DNA from: Desulfobacterales bacterium
GTDB lineage: Bacteria; Desulfobacterota; Desulfobacteria; Desulfobacterales; JAIPEE01
NCBI GenBank assembly: GCA_021737275.1
Contig: JAIPEE010000002.1
Coordinates: 51,525 to 115,524 of the forward strand
Reading direction: 5' to 3'
DNA: 64,000 bases
This document shows, piece by piece, positions 47,481 to 56,532 of the stretch. The first letter of the stretch is position 1. Each line of letters begins with the position of its first letter. A program made the position numbers and the translations under genes. The notes under the pieces are model-generated. The model worked only from the letters and a program-made list of their open reading frames with translations. It had not been told where the DNA came from and did not search any database.

Positions 47481-49565
47481 TCAGTTACTATCCTTATTGT
47501 AGCAAAGTCTGCAGCATGAAAGACATCTGCTTGACTCGAACTGTGCATCTGATTCTGAAATAACCAGGTCCGCTTCAACAAAGCTCTTTATACGTGCATC
47601 CACTGGAAGTTCCGGCATGGGTGTTCTGGCTTTTTTATTAACACCCGGTACCGTATCAAACAGAGATTCCTTAATATGTGTTTTATATAACGAGTCGGTA
47701 ACAGGCTCAACCGGTTGTTCTGTCAGATACTGGTGTATTGACCGGGCAGCCCTTCTGCCGCCGCCGATAGCCTCAACAACAAGAGACGCACCGGTATAGG
47801 CATCACCACCTGAGAAGACATAGGGGATATTAGCCTGAAGCGTTTCAGGGTTAGCTGCATCAATCGTGTTCCATCTGGTCAGCTCAAGTTCTTTAAGATC
47901 ATCAATATCTTCAACAAAACCCGTATCCGGCCCCTGGCCAATAGCGGTTACCAACATATCAATATCTATAACGGTTTCAGAACCCTCAATCGGTACAGGG
48001 CGGCGTCTGCCGCTGGCATCCGGTTCACCCAGTTCCATTTTGAGGTATTCAAGGCCCTTAACCTTGCCGTTTTCATCGCCAATAACGCGGGTTGGTGCAG
48101 CAAGGAAATTGAACAGAACACCTTCATGCTCGGCCGCTTCAATTTCAACCATATTCGCCGGCATCTCTTTACGGGTACGGCGATAGATAATTGAAACCTC
48201 TTTGGCGCCAAGCCGGATCAAAGTTCGAACACAGTCGATTGCTGTGTTTCCACCACCAATTACCGCACATTTGGTACCGATACTTACGGACTTGTCACTG
48301 TCTTTTTGCTGGTGGACAGCAAAGCGGGTCAGAAAGTCAATACCGGTAAAACATCCGTCCAGATCTTCACCCTCAACTTTGAGAGAATAGTCTTTCCAGG
48401 CACCAATACCGAGGAAAACCGCTTCAAAACCATCTGCTTTAAGAGACTTCAAATCAAAATCTTTGCCGAATTTAACATTGGGCTTATAATCAACGCCAAG
48501 ATTCAGGATACCGTCAATTTCCCACTGAAGCACCTCCTTGGGGAGACGATATTCCGGGATACCATAGCGGATCATTCCGCCCAGTTTAGGCATCATGTCA
48601 TATATCGTTACATCATGGCCGAGCCTGCGCAGGAAAAATGCACAACTTAAACCGGCAGGCCCACCGCCGACTACCGCAGCCTTTTTACCGGTGGAAGGTG
48701 CACAGGTAACCGGCAGGCGAGAGCCGGAGTTCATTTCATAGTCAGCTACAAAACGTTTGAGCTGGTTAATGGATACCGGATCATCTTCAATGCCGCGTCT
48801 GCAGTAATCTTCACAAGGATGAGGGCATACACGACCGCATGCAAGTAGAAGCGGATTGCGTTCACGAATGGTATTAACCGCACCCGCATAATCACCCTTT
48901 TTAATACGGGCAATGTACTCGGGAATATCAATTTCAGCCGGGCAGGTCTGAGCACAGGGTGCCAGCGCATTGGTTTCCTGGTTAAAATGGAGAAGTTTAT
49001 CGGACATTGTTCTGACAACCAGGATATTTTTCGGGCATGCGGTTTCACATGCTCCGCAGCCGACACATTTTTCTTCGTTAACAACCGGGTATCCGTCAGG
49101 GCCCATTTCAATGGCATCAAAAAGACAGGACTTTACACAGTCGCCATAACCCAGGCAGCCGATGCTGCAATCTCTTTTTCCCCCATAAAGCTGGGAAAGT
49201 GCACGACAGCTGTTAATGCCTGAATAAATATATCGATCCGTTGCACGATGGCCGCCTTCACAAAGATTATTTGATTTTTTAGGTTCCGCACTTCCGGGAT
49301 CAACGCCCATAACTGCGGCAACAGCATTGGCAGTTTCCGGGCCGGCCACAATACATACACTTGGAGAGGCTTTGCCGTTTACAACACCGGCCGCCGCTGC
49401 TGCACAGCCTGCAAATCCACATCCACCACAGTTGGCGCCGGCCAGCATGCCTTCAATTTCAGCGATGCGCGGATCCTCATAAACATAAAATATTTTTGAA
49501 GCGGCACTCAGTACTACGCCACAGACGCCGCCGAGCCCCAACATAAATATGACTGCATCTAACAC
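47481..49565 (-). CDS. rnfB: RnfB fused to a GltD/NfnB-type NAD(P)H flavoprotein
   Basis: 694 residues from a GTG with AAGGAGG upstream. Residues 1-30 are the RnfB membrane anchor, followed by the 4Fe-4S motif C46-x2-C49-x4-C54-x16-C71 (GANCGGCGFAGC). Next come ferredoxin-type clusters with CLGYGDCVKSC and CVGCGACETACPKN. From about 200 the protein continues as a GltD-like unit: CAQTCPAEIDIPEYI and CGRVCPHPCEDYCRRGI (two more clusters), the FAD site VVGGGPAGLSCAFFLRRLGH, the NAD(P) site VIGGGNTAIDCVRTLIRLGA and the GGDAYTGASLVVEAIGGGR tail. A normal RnfB is under 300 residues. It presumably moves electrons between NAD(P)H, ferredoxin and the Rnf membrane core. Confidence 0.92.
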   Translation of the reverse strand: MLDAVIFMLGLGGVCGVVLSAASKIFYVYEDPRIAEIEGMLAGANCGGCGFAGCAAAAAGVVNGKASPSVCIVAGPETANAVAAVMGVDPGSAEPKKSNNLCEGGHRATDRYIYSGINSCRALSQLYGGKRDCSIGCLGYGDCVKSCLFDAIEMGPDGYPVVNEEKCVGCGACETACPKNILVVRTMSDKLLHFNQETNALAPCAQTCPAEIDIPEYIARIKKGDYAGAVNTIRERNPLLLACGRVCPHPCEDYCRRGIEDDPVSINQLKRFVADYEMNSGSRLPVTCAPSTGKKAAVVGGGPAGLSCAFFLRRLGHDVTIYDMMPKLGGMIRYGIPEYRLPKEVLQWEIDGILNLGVDYKPNVKFGKDFDLKSLKADGFEAVFLGIGAWKDYSLKVEGEDLDGCFTGIDFLTRFAVHQQKDSDKSVSIGTKCAVIGGGNTAIDCVRTLIRLGAKEVSIIYRRTRKEMPANMVEIEAAEHEGVLFNFLAAPTRVIGDENGKVKGLEYLKMELGEPDASGRRRPVPIEGSETVIDIDMLVTAIGQGPDTGFVEDIDDLKELELTRWNTIDAANPETLQANIPYVFSGGDAYTGASLVVEAIGGGRRAARSIHQYLTEQPVEPVTDSLYKTHIKESLFDTVPGVNKKARTPMPELPVDARIKSFVEADLVISESDAQFESSRCLSCCRLCYNKDSN

Positions 49566-49705
49566 ATTTTCCTCCTTGGCACGGTTCCCATCTTTCTGAT
49601 GGATGCCGGACTTTAACCTTTATGGAATTTAACCGGTTCTTTATTGAAACCGGTATTTTTTAGTTTACCAATTAAGCCCGGGATTATACCGGGTTACAGA
49701 TAACG

Positions 49706-50281
49706 TTATACCATTCCTTTAAATGCATAAAATGCCATTGAGAGAATTCCTGCTGTAACCAGTGCAATGGATGTATCCTGAAGAGGTTTTGGTACTCTGG
49801 CCAACAGTATCTTTTCACGTACGCCGGCAAAAAGAATAAGTGCCAGACCAAAACCGACGGCATAACTGAAGGATGCAACCAGCGCCTGAAGAAACGTATA
49901 CTCTTCATTAATATTGATCAGACATGCACCCATAACGGCACAGTTGGTTGTAATCAGCGGCAGAAATATACCCAGTCCGGCATAAAGAGCCGGGATGCTC
50001 TTTTTAAGAAACATCTCAACAAACTGAACCAGTGAGGCAATGACCACAATAAATGCAATGGTTCTCAGGTATTCAAGGTTGAACGGTTTAAGGATAAATG
50101 CTTCGGCCATCCAGGTGATTACACCTGCCAGAACCAGAACAAAGATAACGGCCATTGCCATACCGACAGCAGTTTCCATTTTCTTTGAGGTACCAAAAAA
50201 GGGACAGTTTCCAAGAAACTGGGCCAGCATGATATTGTTTACAAAAATACAGCTTATGATCAGGACAATATAGTCGCCCAT
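49706..50281 (-). CDS. rnfA: Rnf complex membrane subunit RnfA
   Basis: 191 residues, six membrane spans, homologous to NqrE. Characteristic stretches are IISCIFVNNIMLAQFLGNCP with FFGTSKK, and GLGIFLPLITTNCAVMGACL, which hold the cysteines that bind the intramembrane FeS cluster shared with RnfE. The complex couples ferredoxin:NAD oxidoreduction to Na+ or H+ movement. Eleven bases after rnfE; 140 bases precede rnfB. Confidence 0.95.
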   Translation of the reverse strand: MGDYIVLIISCIFVNNIMLAQFLGNCPFFGTSKKMETAVGMAMAVIFVLVLAGVITWMAEAFILKPFNLEYLRTIAFIVVIASLVQFVEMFLKKSIPALYAGLGIFLPLITTNCAVMGACLININEEYTFLQALVASFSYAVGFGLALILFAGVREKILLARVPKPLQDTSIALVTAGILSMAFYAFKGMV

Positions 50282-50291
50282 TTATCTTCTC

Positions 50292-50912
50292 CTATTTTTT
50301 CCCGATAAGGTTTAACATGCAAAGCATAAGGCCGAGACCCATAAATGCACCTGGTGCTTCAACCATAAAGCCGAACGGCTGAAACGCATCTCCGAAAATG
50401 CCGGGGATGTTATAGACAAAGCCAAAAACATCTCCCTTGAGCGCGCCGGTACCCAGAATCTCCCTTACCGCACCCAGAGCACCCAGAGACATGGTAAAAC
50501 CAAGTCCAATGCCGAGGCCGTCAGCAGCAGAGGCAACAACACCGTTTTTGGATGCAAATGCTTCAGCACGACCAAGAACAATACAGTTAACAACAATAAG
50601 CGGGATGAATATACCCAGACTTTGAAACAGTTCGTATGTATAGGCCTTCATCATCATTTCAATGACGGTAACAAATGTTGCAATGATGATAATGTAGCCG
50701 GCAATCCTGACTTTGGAAGGGATTACCTTTTTTAATGCAGAAACAAGAATGTTGGAACACAGCAGCACAAATGTGGTTGCAATGCCCATTCCAATACCAT
50801 CCTGAACTGTTTTGGTTACGGCCAGGGTAGGGCATAATCCCAGAACGAGACGAAAAGGCGGAATTTCGGCCCAAAGGCCTTTGGTAAATTCCTGTGCAAT
50901 TGATTTTGCCAT
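50292..50912 (-). CDS. rnfE: Rnf complex membrane subunit RnfE
   Basis: 206 residues, six membrane spans, homologous to NqrD. Motifs: NPPF-like IPPFRLVLGLCPTLAVT, and LGIFIPLIVVNCIVLGRAEA, which carry the two cysteines that join those of RnfA. It starts 18 bases after rnfG. A role in ion channel and FeS ligation is known from the family. Confidence 0.95.
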   Translation of the reverse strand: MAKSIAQEFTKGLWAEIPPFRLVLGLCPTLAVTKTVQDGIGMGIATTFVLLCSNILVSALKKVIPSKVRIAGYIIIIATFVTVIEMMMKAYTYELFQSLGIFIPLIVVNCIVLGRAEAFASKNGVVASAADGLGIGLGFTMSLGALGAVREILGTGALKGDVFGFVYNIPGIFGDAFQPFGFMVEAPGAFMGLGLMLCMLNLIGKK

Positions 50913-50929
50913 CTTACTCTCCCTATCTG

Positions 50930-51514
50930 TTAATAATTTTTTAATTTTTCATTAATCTGAGATTTTAGACGATTGTAGGTGCTGCTTGCATCTGTAACCG
51001 CACCACAGACAGCTCTTGAGGTAATGGTTGCACCACTGATCGCATTGATTTTACCACCGTCCTGGGTCACCTTGAGTTCACCGATCGGCAAGCCCTTCAA
51101 GGAATTGACGAAAGTCGGATCATCTTTTGCCTTTGCACCCATGCCCGGTGTTTCAGCATGGGTTGTTACACCGGCACCGATAATTGTATCGTTATTTGTA
51201 TCAATACTGATCATGACACCGACATCGCCGCCAAAGCCCTTCCCGTATGATTCAAACGCAACAGCTGAGGGTTTGCCGTCAAATTTTCCGACAAAAATGG
51301 TTTTGATGGTTTCACCATCTTCAATATCAAAATTATCTGAAATAGGATCGTTTTCAGCACCTGAAAGAATAGTCTTAAGTGCAGGACCCTTTACAAAGGT
51401 TAATTCCTGCAGTTTAATCCTGTCCTTTGTATAGCCGTTCAGACCGGCCAGCATCCAACCGGAGACTGCACTTAGTACGGTGAGAACAACGACCATTTTA
51501 ATCATGTCTTTCAT
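50930..51514 (-). CDS. rnfG: Rnf complex FMN-binding subunit RnfG
   Basis: 194 residues: one N-terminal membrane anchor (about 7-27), then a periplasmic FMN_bind domain. The flavinylation motif is ISGATITS with Thr163 expected to carry FMN by phosphoester. Also ITTHAETPGMGAK-like VTTHAETPGMGAKA, the usual RnfG active-loop. It is one base after rnfD. An ApbE transferase would be needed to attach the FMN and is not in the window. Confidence 0.94.
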   Translation of the reverse strand: MKDMIKMVVVLTVLSAVSGWMLAGLNGYTKDRIKLQELTFVKGPALKTILSGAENDPISDNFDIEDGETIKTIFVGKFDGKPSAVAFESYGKGFGGDVGVMISIDTNNDTIIGAGVTTHAETPGMGAKAKDDPTFVNSLKGLPIGELKVTQDGGKINAISGATITSRAVCGAVTDASSTYNRLKSQINEKLKNY

Positions 51515-51515
51515 C

Positions 51516-52478
51516 TTATGCTACCTTTCCAATTGCTTTGGGACGGATTTTATCCAGAAGTGGATTGATAAGGTTCATGAGCAGGATTGCGAAAACCACA
51601 CCATCCACATAAGTACCGATATTTCTGATAACAACGGTCAGTATGCCGCCGCCAAGGCCATAAATAATCATGGCCACCGTGTTAACCGGGGACGATGAAT
51701 CTTCAGTCGCAAGAAAAAATGCGCCGATCAGGGTATAGCCGGTCAGCAGATGAAATATAGGGTTAGCATACTGCTCCGGATTAGAGATATTGAAAATTGC
51801 GGCGGTTAAAATAATTCCAGCCAGGAAGGAAACCGAAATTTCCCAGCGGATGATGCGTCTTATAATAAGGTAAATACCGCCGATAATCAGGCCAATACCA
51901 AAGGTACTGCCAATACCGCCAATTTGTTTTCCCATGAGAAGGTCTGCAACACTGTAATCCGATATGGCTGAGACACCAAAGTATTTGAGTGCTACCAGCG
52001 GATAGATGGTAACAAAATCAAAATTATAATGAACCAGGGCGCTGTCAAAATCAAAATGATTACCCCATGAAATCGTCAGCACGGAGATAGAAACCAGTAC
52101 GGGATGAAATGCATTGGCACCGATACCGCCGAAAATAACCTTGCCGATGACAACAGCAACAAACGTACCGGTGATAACAACCCACCAGGGTAATGAGGCC
52201 GGCACCATCATGCCGAACAGCAGGCCGATGACCGCTGAGTTTCCATCACCAATGGAAAAGGGGTGTTTCATGATTTTGTTCATCAGCAGTTCCCAGAGCA
52301 TGGCTGTTGAAATAGAAAGAGACAGCACGCTCATTGCAGGGCCACCATATTGTATTAAACCCATCAGTATGGCCGGAATAGCAGCAAACATGATATTGTA
52401 ACTGCGTTCCGAAATACTGCTGCCATTGTGCCAGTAGGGCGCATGTGAAACGATGAATTTTTTTCTATCAGTCGTCAT
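51516..52478 (-). CDS. rnfD: Rnf complex membrane subunit RnfD
   Basis: 320 residues from ATG 52478, overlapping the rnfC stop by 11 bases; eight to ten membrane spans. Motifs FIVSHAPYWHNGSS-type N-terminus, SIGDGNSAVIGLLFGMMVPA with SLPWW, FGGIGANAFHPVLV and GAFFLATEDSSSPVN fit the NqrB/RnfD family. The family's covalent FMN site (SGATPL or TGATPL) is expected before a PL-x-x-LK stretch; here that place reads FVTIYPLVALK (155-165), with Tyr159 where Thr should be. The flavin link may therefore be absent or elsewhere. Confidence 0.92.
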   Translation of the reverse strand: MTTDRKKFIVSHAPYWHNGSSISERSYNIMFAAIPAILMGLIQYGGPAMSVLSLSISTAMLWELLMNKIMKHPFSIGDGNSAVIGLLFGMMVPASLPWWVVITGTFVAVVIGKVIFGGIGANAFHPVLVSISVLTISWGNHFDFDSALVHYNFDFVTIYPLVALKYFGVSAISDYSVADLLMGKQIGGIGSTFGIGLIIGGIYLIIRRIIRWEISVSFLAGIILTAAIFNISNPEQYANPIFHLLTGYTLIGAFFLATEDSSSPVNTVAMIIYGLGGGILTVVIRNIGTYVDGVVFAILLMNLINPLLDKIRPKAIGKVA

Positions 52479-53835
52479 TCGTTGCCTCCGCTTCATTGAT
52501 ACGGGCGAGTTCATACTTTGCCAGTTTTATATACTGGAAGATCGGAATGCGGGATACACAGACAAAGCTGCAGAGACCACACTCAACACAGGAATAAAGA
52601 TCATAAAGATCTGCTGCATCCTGGTACTGACCGGCTTCAAGAAACCGGACAAGCATATTGACCGGAATTTTTGCCGGACATACGCCGATACATTCTCCAC
52701 AGTTGATACAGGGTGTATCGGAAACCAGTTGGACATTTTCGTTGTCCTGAACCATGATGGCATCCGTATTTTGCTGAATTGGCTGCTCAACAGAGTAGAA
52801 TGCCGTACCCATCATCGGGCCGCCGAATATAATTCGGTCTCCGTCATTTAATGTTATATCAAGTTCCCTGAATATCTCTTTGACAGGGGTTCCGATTCTT
52901 GCTGATACAAGAACATCTCTGCCATCCTTCATGATAACAGTAACCGTCTTTTCCACAGGCATAATATTTGTGTTATATGCACTGCCGAGAGCAGCAACCG
53001 CTTCCGCATTCAGGAAAGTGATACCCATATCTTCACAGCTCTTTTCTTCAGGAAGGGGTGTATCAAGAATATCCTTCATGATCAGGGCAGGCAGTGCAGA
53101 TGGGAATTGGTTGTTGATACCCTTAACTTCAACGCCAACCGATCCAAAACCCTGAACAAGATCATTGGGCAGGGCAAGAATAACCTTTTCAGCTCCGGAA
53201 ATATCCTTCAGAATCCGGAGTCCTTTTTTCAGGTTATTTCCCTGGGATTGAACGGCAAACTTCTGGGATTTGACAATAAGGTCCGTATCGGCACCACTGA
53301 CAACAATGGTTTTGATCGGTTTTCCAGGGTTGGAAAGAGTGTCACATTCAAGCGCACCCGGCACATATTTAAGAATGCTTAATACATCTCCAAGTGCAGG
53401 GGGCTGAGCTTTTTCTTCCTGAATTTCCTCATCCTGTTCCTTTTCAGTTTCACCTTCTTCCACGGGATCAGTTTCTTCAACCTGATCTTCAATCTCGAAA
53501 AGGTTTTCAATATCATCACTGTCGGCCGTATCAATTTTGACAGCGATATAAGATTTGCCGAAATCGCTCACAAACGGTTCCACTGAAGCGACGGTACCGG
53601 TGGCTGATGCAACAATTACATCATCATTATTATTATCAAAGAGTGCAACCTTTTGGCCGGTCTTAACGGAATCTCCTGCCTTAAGAGACGGCAGATTTTT
53701 ATAATCATAAGGCCGTTTGCAATAGAGTGTGACCTGCTCAGGTGTCGCTATTTTTTTTGCTTCACCGGGGGTTACGCCGAACCGGGCGTATTCGATAACA
53801 GGCGTTTTTAATCCGATTTTTAATCTTTTTATCAT
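52468..53835 (-). CDS. rnfC: Rnf complex NADH-binding subunit RnfC
   Basis: 455 residues. N-terminal barrel-sandwich and SLBB domains, the flavin/NADH-binding Complex1_51K-like domain, and two 4Fe-4S motifs near the C-terminus: CINCGECIGVCPAKIP and CVECGLCSFVCVSRIP. RnfC receives or gives electrons at NAD(H). An unusual highly acidic insert (about 110-145, with EETDPVEEGETEKEQDEEIQ) breaks the early domain. Fifty-two bases separate it from the upstream cytochrome gene. Confidence 0.94.
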   Translation of the reverse strand: MIKRLKIGLKTPVIEYARFGVTPGEAKKIATPEQVTLYCKRPYDYKNLPSLKAGDSVKTGQKVALFDNNNDDVIVASATGTVASVEPFVSDFGKSYIAVKIDTADSDDIENLFEIEDQVEETDPVEEGETEKEQDEEIQEEKAQPPALGDVLSILKYVPGALECDTLSNPGKPIKTIVVSGADTDLIVKSQKFAVQSQGNNLKKGLRILKDISGAEKVILALPNDLVQGFGSVGVEVKGINNQFPSALPALIMKDILDTPLPEEKSCEDMGITFLNAEAVAALGSAYNTNIMPVEKTVTVIMKDGRDVLVSARIGTPVKEIFRELDITLNDGDRIIFGGPMMGTAFYSVEQPIQQNTDAIMVQDNENVQLVSDTPCINCGECIGVCPAKIPVNMLVRFLEAGQYQDAADLYDLYSCVECGLCSFVCVSRIPIFQYIKLAKYELARINEAEATNDD

Positions 53836-53887
53836 GGTTATACCTTTTATATTGCCGGGTTGAATGAATTAGCCGGCGTTATTCCGA

Positions 53888-54334
53888 TTACATGATATGG
53901 CACTGTTTACATGCATCATCACTCGAAGATGGCCCTTTTCCATAATCATCATGGCATGTTCTGCACTTATTATGGAAGACATTTGCCCGTTTGGGGGCAT
54001 CTGAGCCGTCAACCTCGTCTTCATCATGGCACTCAAGGCAGGTCTGACTGGTTACTGTAATGTCATCAGTGGGTGAATGGCAGTCTCCACAGGCACGCAA
54101 TGCCGATTCATCATCTTCAGGATGATGATGACAATCCATACAGGAGATACCATAACCTGATGCATCGGTGTGCATGTTGTGATCAAATAAGACTTTTCCT
54201 CCGGGATTATGAAACATGATGCGCACGGGTTCTTCCGGCTGTTGAACCGGAAAAGCTGCATAGCTCAATACGCCCACCACAAACAAGACAAGTGCAAGGC
54301 GGAAAGCCACTTGCAGTTCTTTCTTTGGCGTCAT
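53888..54334 (-). CDS. Membrane-anchored five-haem cytochrome c
   Basis: 148 residues. One N-terminal span (about 11-28) anchors a periplasmic domain with five CXXCH haem motifs: CMDCH (65), CGDCH (82), CLECH (99), CRTCH (124) and CKQCH (142). Extra histidines (42, 52, 55, 70, 71, 121) can be sixth ligands, as in class III (c3/c7) cytochromes. First gene of the rnf operon. Such cytochromes beside rnf occur in Methanosarcina and in some sulfate reducers, where they link Rnf to a periplasmic electron pool. Haem attachment would use the CcdA system. Confidence 0.9.
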   Translation of the reverse strand: MTPKKELQVAFRLALVLFVVGVLSYAAFPVQQPEEPVRIMFHNPGGKVLFDHNMHTDASGYGISCMDCHHHPEDDESALRACGDCHSPTDDITVTSQTCLECHDEDEVDGSDAPKRANVFHNKCRTCHDDYGKGPSSSDDACKQCHIM

Positions 54335-54563
54335 TTCAGCACGATCCTTTCAAGTTTTTGGTTTATTAACTTAAAGTTTACCCCTAAAAATTGATTTTCG
54401 GTGTCGGCTTTGTTCTCTGTATTATGTTTTCGGTAAACTCAATATTTAGACCATAAATATATTTTATAATCAAATGGTTAAGCATTAAATATGTCGTGTG
54501 TCCGAACCGAATTCCAATTTTTAAAGGTACTCAATCTCTTTGCCTTAACAGGACGATTTTAAA

Positions 54564-54596
54564 GAAAACCGCCTACCATAACGGCCGTCGGCTTTC
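54564..54596 (-). terminator. Possible terminator after the radical SAM gene; rest of 54335-54653 empty
   Basis: On the minus strand GAAAGCCG and CGGTTTTC pair (one wobble) around a 17-base loop, followed by TTTAAAAT. The 319-base gap between the radical SAM gene and the cytochrome gene otherwise shows no feature apart from a likely cytochrome promoter region I could not define. Confidence 0.4.
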
Positions 54597-54653
54597 AAGA
54601 AAATTTTATTAATAATTTAAAAAACTTCTATATGGTCTTGAAATACCGGAATC

Positions 54654-56405
54654 TTAAAATTTGTCCGGTGGTTTGCATGCCCCGCAAATATTACATGTTC
54701 CCGGTTCGCATGCCTGTGTTGTCTTGGCCTTAAGGGCTTTTTTATAATCACTAATCAAAAAACGTTTTTTTATACCATGGTCTATAAAATCCCAGGGTAA
54801 CATTTCATCAAACTGACGAGTTCTTGTAACATAAAAATCGGGGTCAATGGAAGATTCTTTTAACGTTTTTGCCCAGTTATTCTTATTTTGCATCACATTG
54901 CAGATAAGTTGGGCAATTTTGCGGTCACCCCTTGAAAAGAGAGCCTGAATAAAGGACCAGCGCGGGGGATCTGCGTGGACCTGTATATTGGGAATTTTAT
55001 TCAATCTGCTTTTTATGCGTCTGATTTTACTCTTGAGCGTTTTGACATCATTCATGGGTGCCCATTGAAATGGTGTAACAGGTTTTGGAACAAAGGAACT
55101 CAGACTGACCGTGATATTACCAATATGTTTTTTAATACGGCTTGCCTGAAGAAAGTTTTCTTTTATCTCCCGGCAAAGGAGGATAATTTCTTCTATATCC
55201 TCATCAGTTTCAGTTGGAAGGCCGATCATGAAATAGAGCTTGAGATTAGGAATACCGCCTGATACAAGTGCTTCGGCCGCAGTAAGAATGTCTTTTTTTG
55301 TAATGCCTTTGTTGATAACACTTCTGAGTCTTTCAGAGCCTGCATCCGGTGCAATGGTGGCAGTCTTTACCCCGCTTTTCCTGAGCGCTGTCACAAGTTC
55401 AGGTGTCAGGGCATTTGCTCTCAGGGAGCTGAAAGAGATATTTATATTATCTGAATCGGCCTGGCTGCAGAGTCCTGAAAGGCCGGGAAGATCTGAAACT
55501 GCCGCGCCGACCAGCCCGATTTTGTTTGTCAGGGTTTTACCCTTTGCCATGCATTGTTCGAGCAGTTCGGGCGGTCTGAATCTTGGCGGTCTGTATATAA
55601 AGCCGGCACTGCAGAACCGGCAGCCATGCGGGCACCCCCTGCTGACTTCAATCAGATAAGTCCGGCTAAATGTCGTATCCGGGGTAAGGATGGTTGAAGT
55701 GGTGGGGATATTGGAAAGATCATTCGGAAAAACTCTCCGGACCCGTTCGGGCACATCATGCAATGGCCGGAATGATTTTAATGTTCCATCCGTATGATAT
55801 TCCGGTGTATAAAAAATTGGCACATAGACGCCTGGAACGTTACAGGCAAGCGTTTTCAGATTGGTGATTTTATCCTGGCCCGGATCATATTTATCAAAAA
55901 AATTATATACCAGGGTTTCTGCTTCCCCGAGCAGGAAGCAGTCAATAAAATGGGCAATGGGTTCGGGGTTAAGCATGCAGGCGACCCCCCCTGCGATCAC
56001 AAGAGGGCTAGGGGTAACCCTGTCACTGGATCTCAGGGGGAGGTCTGCATGTTCCAGGATTTTGAGAATATTGACATAGTCATTTTCAAACGATACGGAA
56101 AGAGCCAATATATCGTATTCAGCTACCGGAGATTCAGATTCAACGGTTACTATGCCTCTATTCGGCCGGGCCCCTGGTTCGGGTAAAAATGCTCGTTCAC
56201 AAACTACATGATCAAGACTGTTCAGCAGATAATATACTTGCTGAAATCCAAGATTGGACATACCGACATGATAGGTGTTTGGGTAAATAAGCACAACGCG
56301 GATGCGCCCCTTCCCATTTTTTCTTATCACGCCGGATTCAGTTTTGGCCAGTCGCCTGCCCTTTTCGGGCAGTTGCTTGCCCTTTTTCCCGGTTTTCCCA
56401 GCCAT
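54654..56405 (-). CDS. B12-binding-like radical SAM protein (TIGR03960-type)
   Basis: 583 residues. An N-terminal Rossmann-like domain (about 33-190, starting RVVLIYPNTYHVGMSNLGFQ) resembles cobalamin-binding domains. The radical SAM core has the cluster motif C-x3-C-x2-C in SRGCPHGCRFCSAGF. The protein ends in a cysteine-rich tail (CEPGTCNICGACKPP). The family is usually adjacent to a DUF2344 protein and to ribonuclease G genes in other bacteria; none is adjacent here. Substrate unknown. It follows ftsZ by 127 bases. Confidence 0.85.
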   Translation of the reverse strand: MAGKTGKKGKQLPEKGRRLAKTESGVIRKNGKGRIRVVLIYPNTYHVGMSNLGFQQVYYLLNSLDHVVCERAFLPEPGARPNRGIVTVESESPVAEYDILALSVSFENDYVNILKILEHADLPLRSSDRVTPSPLVIAGGVACMLNPEPIAHFIDCFLLGEAETLVYNFFDKYDPGQDKITNLKTLACNVPGVYVPIFYTPEYHTDGTLKSFRPLHDVPERVRRVFPNDLSNIPTTSTILTPDTTFSRTYLIEVSRGCPHGCRFCSAGFIYRPPRFRPPELLEQCMAKGKTLTNKIGLVGAAVSDLPGLSGLCSQADSDNINISFSSLRANALTPELVTALRKSGVKTATIAPDAGSERLRSVINKGITKKDILTAAEALVSGGIPNLKLYFMIGLPTETDEDIEEIILLCREIKENFLQASRIKKHIGNITVSLSSFVPKPVTPFQWAPMNDVKTLKSKIRRIKSRLNKIPNIQVHADPPRWSFIQALFSRGDRKIAQLICNVMQNKNNWAKTLKESSIDPDFYVTRTRQFDEMLPWDFIDHGIKKRFLISDYKKALKAKTTQACEPGTCNICGACKPPDKF

Positions 56406-56532
56406 TGGTTACAGCATCTTTACATTAAATTCCTGATGAATGTTATATATAATATATTTTCGGCATGCCCAAGGCATGACTGAACCCATTTATCTCTATC
56501 TGCTCAACATAAAACAGAGAAGACCGGAAAAA

